64,000 nucleotides of DNA from Vanilla planifolia (Eukaryota; Streptophyta; Magnoliopsida; Asparagales; Orchidaceae), in contig CM043869.1 of the NCBI GenBank assembly GCA_023846275.1, positions 35,490,737 to 35,554,736 on the forward strand, given 5' to 3'. Position numbers and translations under genes: made by a program. Below are positions 49,583 through 64,000 of the stretch, piece by piece (positions within the stretch are counted from its first letter, which is position 1; each line of letters opens with the position of its first letter). The notes beneath the pieces are model-generated. The model was not told the DNA's origin. It made no database searches and was given only the letters and a program-made list of their open reading frames with translations.

Positions 49583-50449
49583 TCTACTTTGAGTATCCAT
49601 TATAGACATTATAAGTTCTTAATATTACTTATTAGTTTTATTAATATATATACAACCTTTATGGATTTGATGATTAAGATCTTTCAAAAATTTTTAGATA
49701 AATGTGCAATCATATTTATTAACAATATTTGTAATAAACCTGATTTTAATAATCTAACTTTTCTAAAATTTTGATATAATTTTTTAAGAAGGGTAAATTA
49801 TAACAACATTCATTTTATCTTAATTAAGTTGGAAGAAATTATGTTAAAATATTGTGAAGTGTGTTATAAGCTCTAATTTGGTCAAAATATTACTTGAGTA
49901 TATCATTAAAAAGACTTCTTCAAAATGAACTTAATAGTATTAAATTTATAATTTTTAGAGTCATAAAGAATTAATTATGACTTTTTTAAGATTCATATAT
50001 ATATTTGTAAATTCTAAATTTATGTGCAGGATATATTTATAATTTTAAGAATTTTAGCTTATATTAAATTTGGTTGATGGATGATAGATTTGTAAATATT
50101 AAAATGTTGAATAACTAGGTAGATTTATATTTTTAGAAATTTTGGTTTAGCTATAATATGCTTCGTGAATAATATATTTGTACATAACAAAATATTAAAA
50201 GGGAAAAATATTAATTTTTGTGCTTCGGATCTTTGTCTACTTTTCATGTGAAAGGAATGTGTGTTTGGTAACAATGAAACTATATTAATAAAAGTGCTTT
50301 GCAATAGCAATTGTTGGTTAATTATTTTGTCAAATGCTTATAGTTGTAGGGTGGTTAAATAAGTGTGCATTTGTAGTCAAATTTTTGTCTTTTTAGGAAA
50401 AAAATTTAAATAAATATATAACAATAATTATGATGGTAACTTATCCTTA

Positions 50450-51640
50450 AATTGTCATTATCATAATTATAAAATGGCATGACCATCTCCTTTCTCATGT
50501 GAGTTTTTTTTCACATAAGCATTCCACTATTGAAGACATCAAGTAAGGCAAGATATTGTGTGAGGCATCACTTCACCATCAAAAACCACAATAAGTGAGC
50601 TAAGTATGATGGAGAGTGAGACATGGTTTCCCACTTTGATAAGCAATTGTGAGTGACAAAGAACTTCAATCATGAGGTTATTCCAACTCAAGGGTTCAAC
50701 CATCAGCTAGTAAGGCATACTCCTTTATTTTCTTCATTTTATTTTTTTGATTACTAAGTGAGGTTGCTATCAAGTAGTTGTGATGGGAGGAGAGGAAGAG
50801 GAAGAGGGATTTAGGAAAAGCCTTAGTTCAATAAGGGAAGTAGAGTGAAGCTTCAGTTATATGAGTGAAAGAGATGCAAGAAAGTCTCATTTTGTCAAAG
50901 GAAGAGAGACATGGAGAAGCTTGAACTGCCAAAAAGAGGAGTGAGAATAAGATCATGAGAAGTAAGTTTTGTTGGTAAAATAAGATAACATCAGATTCTT
51001 CACAAAAAGAAGGTGACAGATGTCAACAGAATAAAAAAAATATCATTCAAGTACATTGGTATCATCGTAAGATATGATTAGCTTGGGTTGTAAGCTATGA
51101 CACAACAATGTGACTATTTTTTGAAAGAATTATACTAAATAATTATTGTATTGTACTAGTATTGAGGTGCACTAAGTTACTATTGAATAGTCGGATTAAT
51201 TGTACAAAGAAGATATTGGTATCACTTTATTCAGGTTAAGTGAGAAAATTTGATTAAGTCCAAAAGATTGAACTAATATGTTTTAAGCACCATATAATAT
51301 GATGTTGGAAATCTTAGCGTGGGACGGTCTAATAATGAAATGATTACTTTGAGGGTTTACTAAAACAAAGTAAGATCGTATGGTTACAATCTTAAAAATC
51401 GAACTATACAAATAGACTTAGTCACATGAAACAAAAGTGGGTCATACGACATGATTAGGGCATCGTGTATATGATTATTGACAAAAAATAATTTATACAA
51501 CTATATGCACTATACAATAATGAGATCGTACATGTACGACATGCGGAATACTTATTTTTTGAGGGTAGTGTAATACAATTCTCAAATTGTACAAGTATGA
51601 TCTAAGACGAAAACTTATGAGTCTAAAAACATTAGTATGA
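50450..51640 (-). repeat. LTR-like dispersed repeat, minus orientation
   Basis: The reverse complement of about 51490-51560 contains GATCTCATTATTGTATAGTG, which resembles the plus-strand words GATCTCATTATTGTACTAG near 54915 and GATCTCATCATTGTGCTATA near 58635. A purine-rich stretch at 50780-50960 corresponds in the opposite strand to the pyrimidine-rich stretches after the other two copies. No protein motif seen. Confidence 0.45.
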
Positions 51641-53625
51641 TTTTAATTATTTATTAAATATATCACATATATGATATATGTTGATCATTACATATATATG
51701 TATATAATTATAAGATATAAAAAAATTAAGATTGAAAAAGGAAGTCAATTATTGAATTTAGATAAGTACACTTGGTAACTACAATGTAAACATACTAGTA
51801 AACTATTTTTTATGTTGTTTATAAAATATTATTCTTTTCATGTTAACATTAGTTAAAGTATGAAAACTACGAGCATATTTTTTATGTTATCTTTTTACAC
51901 AAATATCATTTTTGTTTTATTAGGTTATCATATTTTATCTAATAATTTTATTTACAAATTTTATGTTCACAAATTTATGATATTATATACTTAAATGTCT
52001 CATATGAAAAAAGGTTATTGATATGCAACATATCAAAAAAATTTATAATGTAATAAATAATAAAATAATTTGAAATTTGAATATTTGTCATGCTAAATTA
52101 TCAAATAAAAAAACTAAAAGAAATAATTGATATACCACAAAGACATTATCCTTATTATATTATGATATTACAAGACAAAAATGTTTATCTATGACTATAT
52201 GATATTGACATATATGATTAGAACAAGATGTCTCATATACTTCATAAAAGATAAGGGCAACCTTTAGGGGTGAGGATACACTTTTAAAGTCTTATGATAC
52301 TAGTTTTAGAGAATATGATCTAAAAGGTAAAAAGTTAAGCTATACATTGGGAATGAAAATGAATAAGAAAAATATTAAAATTTTCTTTATAAGAAATGTT
52401 TCATTTAGTCTTATAAAATATAATAAAAGAAATGAGAAAATAAAAGAATGTATAAGTTCATATTTATAATTTTTTTTGTTGAATTTATTAGTTTACTTGT
52501 ATCATAACTTATTTAATTATAGACATCAATTTTTTATTACCATAAAAACTTACAAATTTTTTATTACAACATTTTTATATGATGATATCATATTATTTTT
52601 TTCTAGTAAGTGCTTTAGAGTCTCATTAGTATTTCATCACAAGTAATATATGTATTGTAATAAGAGTTGAGGACTTAAATACTATGGATAAGGACTCTAC
52701 TTATTAATGACATAATAGTTGATCTTTTATGAGTTTTATATTATGTGCATATGTAGATCTATATTTCTATAACACAATGTTTATTTATGGATTGGATGGT
52801 TGTGTTTAGTGATCTTTTATTTAGTTTACATGGATAAATTATCTTATCATTAAGTCTCACCTAGAATTTTATGTCATCCTTTACTATTATATATGTGCAT
52901 AACCATTAATTTTTATTATGATTATATAAATGGTGAAGTAGAGACAATATAATATTTTTATGCATTATAAATCCCCAAATATCATGTTTTATAATTAAAC
53001 TAAAATAAAATAACATTATTTTAAAGCATCATAAAAAGCATGCCTGACAAAGTAATTTTGCAATGATGAATATGTTCTTGAATAAAGCTCATTCTAAGAA
53101 AGCCATCAATATGTACATTATAATTTTTAGAGATCAGTTGGATTGATTATGAAATTTTAAAAATAGAGATTAAATAAAATATTATTTAAAAATTTTTGTA
53201 GTTTCTTTAACCCACAATCTTATTTTCTCTTTTCCTCTTGGGGATTAAGGATTTTTCCTCTCTCATCCAAAAGCTTTTAAAGAAGACATTTTATGAGACT
53301 TCTAGAAGTAAGAAAGGGAGAGTTGCTTTTAGCTTAAGTCTTCAGTTATAATAGAGAATTAGGAGATTTTTTTGGGAATGTAGGTTGGCTAGTACTGAAG
53401 GATAAGTATCCAAAGAGCAAATTGTAAAAGGTTGTTTCATTATGGAGAAAAAGGAAAAGTATTAGTTCTAAAGTTCTAGCTTTTTTGAGAAGGACTGACT
53501 TTCTGTTATAATTATAGTGCAAAGGAAACTAAGTTGGTTTTACATGGTTAAGTGAAGGAAATTGCTATAAGCAGTGAGAAGGAAGCTTAAGAAGATGTTG
53601 TAGCAAAGTTTTCAAATGATATTGT
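51641..53625. other. A/T-rich intergenic DNA
   Basis: No gene supported on either strand. It may be internal sequence of decayed LTR elements on either side. Confidence 0.4.
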
Positions 53626-55780
<2,155 letters not shown>

Positions 55781-55915
55781 TTACTTTTTCTTAATATTTT
55801 CTTTACAAATTCATAGAATATTTAATTTATCTCAAAAAAATTACAAACTAAAAATTGATGAATTTCTCACAATGAGATATTCACAATATTATGCTCAAAT
55901 ATGAAATATGGTTGT

Positions 55916-58900
55916 CATGCCCCTACTTAACCATATACTTAATTAATAATATAATAAGAGACAAATGTTGATAAAAATTAGGTGATCACATAATCTTAGA
56001 TGATGACCTAATAGTGAGACAAATTATTTTTAAAATTATAATTGAGTAAAACTATAGAAGTAAAACTAAATATCCACAAACATAAAATTCTAATTCAAAA
56101 ATAACTTCAACACTAAAATTGTCATATCATCAACACCAACCAAAACATTTCTCACTCTCACAACTCAAGTGTTAAGTCATCTCCTATAATATCAAAATAC
56201 CTAACTCTGAGTATAGTGAAATGAATAATCTATGATATAATATTATTGAGATAATAATCTCAATAGATAAATTAAATTTGATAACTAAATATAAAGACAT
56301 ATCACCTCTAAACATACTAATGTATGCCTAATGATTAACCATATTAAAAGCTAAAATGTGATTTAATAAGAGGGGATGAATTATTAGGAATAAAAATTTT
56401 ATTTTTTTTAATTATTTAAAAAAACATTAAATTAATTTTTAATAAGAATAAATAAGTCTTCAAAAGTAATTTTATACAAATTTTAATTTTATTTTAAAAC
56501 ATATTAATTTTTTTAATAATAAATTTTAATAAAATTATGAAATGAAGAAATCAACAAAGATTTAAAGGTAAACCAATGATTCTTAAAGGATTAAGCTCAA
56601 AATCAAGTATATGTCCACCTCTAATAAAAATTACAAAAATAAAATAATTAATATAAATTATTTGCCAAAAGACAAGTAGGCTAAACACTCACAACAATAA
56701 AACAAAAGAAACATGCTACAATGAGCTTGCCATGAAATCAAATTGACAATAAAAGAAAAGAATTAGACAAAAATTAAACTTAATACAAACAAAAATCCTA
56801 TGCTGATGAAATGTTTATCATGATATAAGTATTTTAATTGAATAAATTAGTAATAAAAAAAATTGACAACTTACAAGATTTAAGAAGAAAGTATAATTTG
56901 GAGTTTGACGATTAAAGGTCATAGCAAATAAAAATGATGACAAGCAGTGGCTGCTTATAGCTTGAATGACTTGAAATTTTTCTTCTAATTTTATCAAGAT
57001 TTTATCAAAAATTTATCAATCAATTATGTTAAAAAATTCTCTCATTTATAAATATTTTTAAACTACTGAAAACACTTACTAGATATATCAATTATCCATT
57101 CAACTTATTTTATTTAAAATAGATCAATGTAGGTTTTATTTAAAAAAGTAGTTATTAATATTTTAATAACATTGCAAACAACTCAAAAATAATGGTAAAA
57201 TAGTCGTTACGCAAACGATCTATCAATGTCGTCCAATTTGGATTAGTGAAAATGAGACACATTTATAATTGGGGTTAGCTGTCCTATAGTTTTTGTAAAA
57301 AGTTGGTGAAAGAATATTTTTAAATATATGATCAAGATAAATGCTTCTTAAGATGATCAAGATAAGATGATAAATAATATTAAAAACTTAAATATTTTTT
57401 TAAGATAATTAATTTAAATAAAATTTAATTTATATCTTACAAAATTAATTTTAATCAAGATTAATATTTCAATTTAATTGAAAGTAAAATATCTAAAATT
57501 AAACTTAAAATTAATCTCTTAACGGTCTATCACTCCAATCAAAATAGTCTTAATGGGATTTTATTTTTACTTCTTTTTCTCTTTAAGTTTTCTCATGAGC
57601 ATGAGGATTGACTATCTAAAATCTAAAAATTTACTCAAATAAATTTAATAAAAATATTTAGAATTTTTTATTATCAAACAAAGTACCATGATTAGGGTTA
57701 GTAATACAATAAAAATCACATTATGAGCCATGCATATAGTATAAAAATCATATATAATGTAAAAATTTTAATTTTCTTTTCAATTTCTAATGATTTATTT
57801 TATTATTGGGCCTAATTTTTTTTTGAATCATTATCTTTTCTTGATCAATATTGTAACCATATCTATCAAGGACCTTTTATTGACATCCATATATAATAAA
57901 GCTATATGAAATTCTAGACAATGATGGTTTAAAAACCTATGCCATGTGGTCTATCGATAAGTCTAGTACCCAAGTAGGTGTGATCTGAAGTATAATATCA
58001 TATGGTTTATCACTAGGCCTAGTATCATAACATATATCATAAGGTTATGATACATATACTCTAGGAAAATATTTAATTCAAAGTTCAATACCTTGTAATT
58101 CATTGTTAGGCCTAATATTAAGGATAATATCTCTAGAACTTTATTCTCTAATTTTAATTTTATATATATCTCAATCATGTTATCATGATAATTTAGATGT
58201 CATTTTAAAAGTTAATATTTATTTTATTTTATTTTTAATTATCTTTTATATTGTCATGTTATTGAGTAGATCATGTATCAGATAAAGTCATGAAAAGACA
58301 TAATAAGTATTAAATATTCTATGTAAGAAAAATCATAATCATAAAATATATTAAATAAAACATTATCAAAATAATATTATTGTATTATATCATTGGTTAT
58401 CATAATTATTTATCTAAATTTAAGAGTTTTCTTTCATTTTTAATCTTTATCCTCCTTATAATATTACATGTATATAAATGTAAACATGTATTCTATATAT
58501 GATATATTTAACAAACAATTAAAACCATAGTAATTTATTTTAAACTCTTAAGTTACTAACTAAATCATCCTTATATATTCCACAATCTTACATATGATCC
58601 TCCAAAAATAAGCAATATGCATTATATTAATCTTGTATGATCTCATCATTGTGCTATACAATTCCCCTATTCTCGTTACTCAACTTATAGGTTTAAACCA
58701 ATCAACAAGCCCTGTAAGTATACTATACAATATGATAAACCATATCATATTGTGTGTTTCCATGTGATCCCCTTCTATTTTAGCATATTTTTATGATTGT
58801 TTAGTACGATACATAACATCATATTGTATGATCTTAATAGTCAGTTAATCTCATCGTATTAAATAATTTTATTTAGTTTATTTCATTCTCTCATCAATCT

Positions 58901-60290
58901 ATTAACACCATCCTTTGATCATTTATATATGACAAAAGCGGCATATTGTATGATTCAATTTTTTAAACTTTTTTACTCATCACCTAATACTAGTTTAATC
59001 TTTTAGACTTAACCAATTTTTTTTAAAACTCAAATCAATCGTACAATACAATATCCATATCATAATGTATGATTAACTTATATGTGCAAAAGTAACAGTG
59101 CTCCTTGTATTAGTATGATCCAAAAAAACCTTATAATGTAATATCTTCAATAATGCTTACATAACTCTGTTGTAGCTTTACACCTTATCCTTTTTACCAG
59201 ATGCTACATACCATTGTCTAATATGACATTTTCTTGCAACAAACTTGACACTTTTCTTATTTTTCTTTAATTAATCCAAAATCACGTAATTCTCTCTCCA
59301 GCAATCTTAACATTTCCTCCCTTTCTCTTCTTCTCTCTCTTACTAAAATCCTCATATTGGCATGGTATAGTAAGTAAAACAAAAAATAATTTACGAAAAT
59401 TATCTCATGTTTGAGACATCAAAACTACTAATCAAACACTTTACTCTCAATTGGAGCATGGTAATGAAGCTTCTCCAAGTTCATGATAATCCAACATAAA
59501 TGATAACACCTTGCTGTACTCACCTACACTCAATTTTTGTCTGAATAATGGTTCAAAAAAGTAACAAAAGCAACAAAAGCTACACTCATTCATGGCTCCT
59601 TGTTAGACTCATGAACCAGTCTAAAAGGTGTCATGAATGCATGCTTGATGTTGGATAAGGTATTATTAATGAATTCTATCCATAAGATATTCTTTAGGTG
59701 CATCAAGTCATCTAGAATGTTGAAAACAAAGATGTTATTTTAAGTTTTTCCCCATTGTTGTCACCAGACTTTTGATTGTCTCTTCACACAAAAGGATTTT
59801 GAAGTTAATTTCATAAAGCACTTACAATTTCCATTATTACTAAAATATCCTCCACTAGTTTAATTTATTTTAAGATAAAAATTAAAGATTTACAAATCTA
59901 TCCTAAAGTAGTCGACATTCTCTTATTTCAAGATCTATACTCCACTAATCAACTTTGACTTAAGAAAAAATTTCAAAAACTATAAATCTATCGTGAGAAA
60001 TATTTTGGAAATTATAATTTTATTTGAATCTTTAAAAGTTTAAGAAAATTTTCTAGGTCTCAAAAAAATTAAAAAATTAATGCCATTAAGTTTGTCTTCA
60101 AAGTTCTTTCTATTTATAGATTCAAATGATATTTGTATCATTATTAAAATTTATGACACATATCTAAAATATCTTATTATTTTAATATTTTTAAATATAA
60201 ATAAAATTTCAAATTTTATCATACATGATCACAATCCTATTAACTTGATTTTAAGATTTCTTTATCTTAATTAGGATAAAAATTAGAGAT
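55916..60290 (+). repeat. Probable second plus-strand LTR-like copy or composite
   Basis: Starts TGTCATGCCCCTACTTAACC at 55916, parallel to the start at 53624. At 58600-59160 it has the TATGATC and TACAAT-rich part and at 59290-59345 a pyrimidine-rich part, and it can end near GAGATGTTATATT at 60286-60298. It is longer than the first copy, so other insertions are likely inside. No protein motif seen. Confidence 0.38.
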
Positions 60291-63049
60291 GTTATATTAG
60301 TTATTGACAATTTGACACACTTTTTATGACACTCACTAGATAGCTTCTTGAGTTCTGAATCTAAAGTACACATATCTAATATATAAAATATTATTTGAGA
60401 GAATAATTGTAATAAATTTGGCAAGCTGTTACAACTATAAAGTTGAAAAACTATATCAAGGTAAATTTAGTGAGCTGTTTCAACTATTAAGTTAGAAACC
60501 TAGGTGAAAAAGGGCAAGTAAGCTATTTTCTAAGAAATCAAATAGTGGAAAAATGGTTGACAACTTTTGAAAGAAGCTTAGAAAGAGTTACATACTATTA
60601 TTACAAGGTGAGTTGGCAAGATTTCAACTAGAAAGTTTAGGTTGAACATGTGAGAGCTTAAATAAATATGTTTGTTGAAGTTGCTTGAAGCTTGTAGTTG
60701 AGGAAGCTTCCACAAGAGGAATTGTTGGGTAAAGGCTACTATTATTAGTGGAAGAAATTTGCATGTTGTCAAGGAAGCAAAGTATTAAGTAGTTGTAGAC
60801 GCCATGCATTTGTTATAATCCTTTGGGCGTAAGTTATATTTCTCTTATTGCATTTATATTATTAGATTTAGTTATCAATTTATCTACTATAATAAGGTAT
60901 TTTGGACTATGGCTACTCATGATGTTATTTCAAATGTACAATATTTATAATTTTGTTAGAGATTTAATGACTACACATTGTGATATTATCTTATATAATA
61001 ATATTGATGCAATTTGTTAACATGTGAAGTAGTATGTTGATTTTTGTTGAATATACTAGATTTATTTATTTATTTATTATACAAAGAATTATAATAAAAT
61101 ATTATTATATGTACAAGAGAACAGGGATAGTTTTAAGGGAGACTTTGTCTACTTAATCTCTAAAGTTTAGAACTTTCTTACATAGAATTTGAAGAATGGG
61201 TAATGTTAACAAATAAATAAAAGTTAGTTTTAATCAACATTTCTCACCTGGTTAAGGATTGTGAGTTATTTAGTTGTATTTAAATTTTGATTTTCCTTAT
61301 CTTAAAGCTATAAGGAATATCATAAAAATGTGATTTCAAGTAGGGCATAACATTATTAGTTGTACCATTCAAGCAAATGATATAATTCCTTATAGATGGG
61401 AATGAGAACCTCTTGAATGAATTTAGTTTTGACTCTATTCAATTCCATATTTTTAAACACCACTACATGAGCTCTAATCATAGAAAGTATTAAAACCAAC
61501 TCCAACTAAATTCTCATTCAAACTCTACCAAATCAAATAAGAAACCTAATTTTGTTGCTTACTTTTAGTTTTTCTTTATTTTTCCTATTGTATAACACCT
61601 CCAATAGCTTTCTTTCTGAGTTTTCTTTATTGTAGGAGCTACTCTACTTCCTCTTTGAATTGTAATGACTCTCTAAGAGCTACAATATTAGCTTCCCATT
61701 TTCTTCTGTGAGTTAAAACTTCAAACATTCTTCTCCATCTCTACTTCCTTTTCTCCTCTCTCACTTCTTCATTCTTTTTTCTCACTTCTTTTAATTTGCT
61801 CTCTCTCTCCCTCTCTCTCCTCCCTCCCTCCATTATTTACTTATCACATCACCCAGCTTTAGTACTTCTCATTATGTTAATTGTGGCATTAAAGTCTTAA
61901 TTACCAAATTACTTTTTGACCTCATCAATTTACAAACTTATCATCATTGTATTTCTCATAGAGATTTCTTTTTAATATTATGCCTAAATAAAACTTTTAT
62001 CTTTGTTTGAAATCATAATACATTTAAAAAAACTTAATATAATAATATTTTAATCAATAATATCATATTTAAAAAATTAATTTTATTTCTTTGAAATATC
62101 TATAATTATAACCATATTTGCTTAATCTCATGACCAGCAATATGTTACACATAACAAAATCTAAGGATATTATATCCTTTGATGTCTCTTAGATTTCTTT
62201 AAAGTTTTGCCACAAAGTCTCCTTCAAATCATATGATGTTATAATTGAATTATCATTAAAATTAACAGTAAGAGGAATCATTTTTTAAGAAAAAAAGTAT
62301 CTTTCTCTTTGATAATATTTTCTTCCTCTCTTTGATAGCTTAACATCTTGAAAAAGACTTGGTATCCCCAACCAAAGGAAATACTACCGATTAAATTGAT
62401 TCCAATTATAATTTCCATATTCAATAAGATCGTTGAATAGTTGGACTTCTAGGAATCATCTAATGTTCTCTTACCTTTTTTTCTCTTTTGTTTATCTTTA
62501 AGTTCTTGTCAAACTTGTAGCTTCCACTTTTTTTTTGAGAAAAACCCTCTTCCCTTTAATAATAGAAAAGGGCATGGTCTTCATTTTCCCTTGAACATCT
62601 AAGAAGGCAACCATGAATGGATGGATGAGGTGATCAATATTTTTTTAAAATCAAGAATTTTCTTTGGTTTCTTTATGGCAACAATAGAATTGATAAAGAC
62701 AATATTCATACCCTTAGTCCCTTCCACTTTTCACAAAAGATGAAGTAATTTCTAACTACGATAGTAAAGTTTGCTCCCTTGAAGAAAAGACATTGAATTC
62801 CTTAAAAATGATAAGGGACTTATTCAATGACGAGCCCTTTTGTTTCATTTTCAACAAAGATTTAAGAATTTCTTCTGTCCATTGCTTTATTCTTAGCTCC
62901 TATTTTAGCTTCAATCTCTTCTTTACTTTTTGGCTAAAAGGATTTCTTTGGTTAAAGCAAGATCATCCCAGGATGTAAGCATCAGATCAAGTTTATCCAT
63001 GGTAGTGATTCTCAAGAGAGTTTGAAGTTTAGTAAATGAAAATTAATTT
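60291..63049. other. A/T-rich intergenic DNA
   Basis: Includes a C/T-rich microsatellite at about 61797-61832 and pyrimidine-rich stretches at 61690-61800. No supported gene; short frames are hydrophobic artefacts of T-rich DNA. Confidence 0.42.
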
Positions 63050-64000
63050 TGTGTTAGTAAATTAACTAGAATATTAATTTTAAATTTTAAATTTTAAATT
63101 TTATGTTATTTCCCATTGTATTATATACCCTTATGTGTATATGTGAAGAACATGCAACACTTTAATATAACACAAGTGATAATATGAATAGTTCAAGGGA
63201 CAAATAAAGATTCAAGATTTTAACTATTAAATCTTAATCAATATTTTTTGCCATGTGACACAATAATGGCTCGATGCTTGCCCATCAAGACAAATCCCTT
63301 GAAATCAACTTCTCTAAACCAACCTCGTAAGACCAACTTCTTGAAGGTAATTTCTCAATACAAATTTTTCAAGACCAAACTATTCAGACAAACTCCTTAA
63401 GACTTATACTTAGAAGTCGAAGGTATATGAAGGCTCTGTGACTATCTTTCTTTAGGTATCAAAGATTTAATTTTTGTAAGACCTTAACACATATACCTCA
63501 AATTAATTATTTCAATTATGGATGGTTTAACAACTACAATTAATTTAATTAAGTGATCAATGATCAAGTACCTTGGTCTGATAATTATAATTAATTTTGC
63601 CAAATTAGCAAAAGATATATGTTAATTTTGTGTTAGTTGTTGAAACTTAAAAAGAGGGGTGATAAATCATAGCTTATGTTAGCTAAATTAACTAGAACAT
63701 TAATTTCAAATTTTAAATTTTATGTTATTTCTGATTACATCATATACCCTTAAGTGTATATGCGAAGAACATGCAATACTTTAATGTAACACGAGATAAT
63801 ATGAATATTTCAAAGAACAAATAAAGACTCAAGATTTTAACTACTAACTCTTAATCATTAATCAAGATTTTTAGCTATGTAATAACCAATAATGACTCAA
63901 TGATTGCTCATGAAGTCAATCCCTTGAAATCAACTCCTTTAGACCAACCTTTTGAGACCAATCCCTTGAGGGTAATTTTTCAAAACTAACTTTTCAACAC
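63050..64000. repeat. Direct repeat, two copies about 625 bp apart, running off the window
   Basis: The block at 63050-63370 recurs at about 63680-64000. Shared words are AAATTAACTAGAA.ATTAATTT, TAAATTTTATGTTATTTC, GTGTATATG.GAAGAACATGCAA and CCCTTGAAATCAACT. These may be two LTRs of a short element or a tandem pair; the second copy is cut by the window edge. Confidence 0.75.

Overview
This is a nuclear plant DNA window, most likely from a monocot. Evidence for this is three intron-containing plant genes, GC-rich exons in the CCCH gene set in a very AT-rich background, and abundant LINE, copia-like and SINE-like remnants. Nothing bacterial, plastid or mitochondrial was seen. The monocot call is an inference from composition and gene family feel, not a proof.

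Layout. (1) 1-13.2 kb: gene-poor DNA with two decayed LINE (non-LTR retrotransposon) remnants at about 600-2790 and 9480-11534, two tRNA-derived SINE-like fragments, a TA microsatellite, a tandem AT-rich repeat, and a small GC-richer minus-strand coding-like island at 7.0-7.7 kb. (2) 13.2-29.1 kb (+): a three-exon DEDDh exonuclease gene of the DPD1 type, 318 aa. Its first intron is about 13.5 kb and holds a copia-like remnant and other repeats. (3) 29.6-30.9 kb (+): a compact gene for a 302-aa tandem CCCH zinc-finger protein, with a recognisable promoter and a 5'UTR intron. (4) 31-38 kb: intergenic DNA with several local tandem duplications and a LINE RNase H tail. (5) 38.4-47.6 kb (-): a seven-exon PP2C phosphatase gene, 429 aa. 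Its last exon, a CxxC...CxxC tail, lies behind a 7.5-kb intron that contains another LINE fragment. One of its introns appears to use a GC-AG splice pair. (6) 47.9-64 kb: gene-free, extremely AT-rich DNA with two more TA microsatellites and copies, in both orientations, of a diverged LTR-like repeat family.

The three genes are not an operon and do not obviously act together. They are an organelle-targeted nuclease, a probable RNA-binding regulator and a signalling phosphatase. I found no convincing undescribed system. The most unusual points are gene architecture (giant introns, the GC-AG intron, the remote terminal exon, a tandem splice acceptor) and the young local duplications. All exon junctions were joined by hand and preserve the reading frame and the family motifs.
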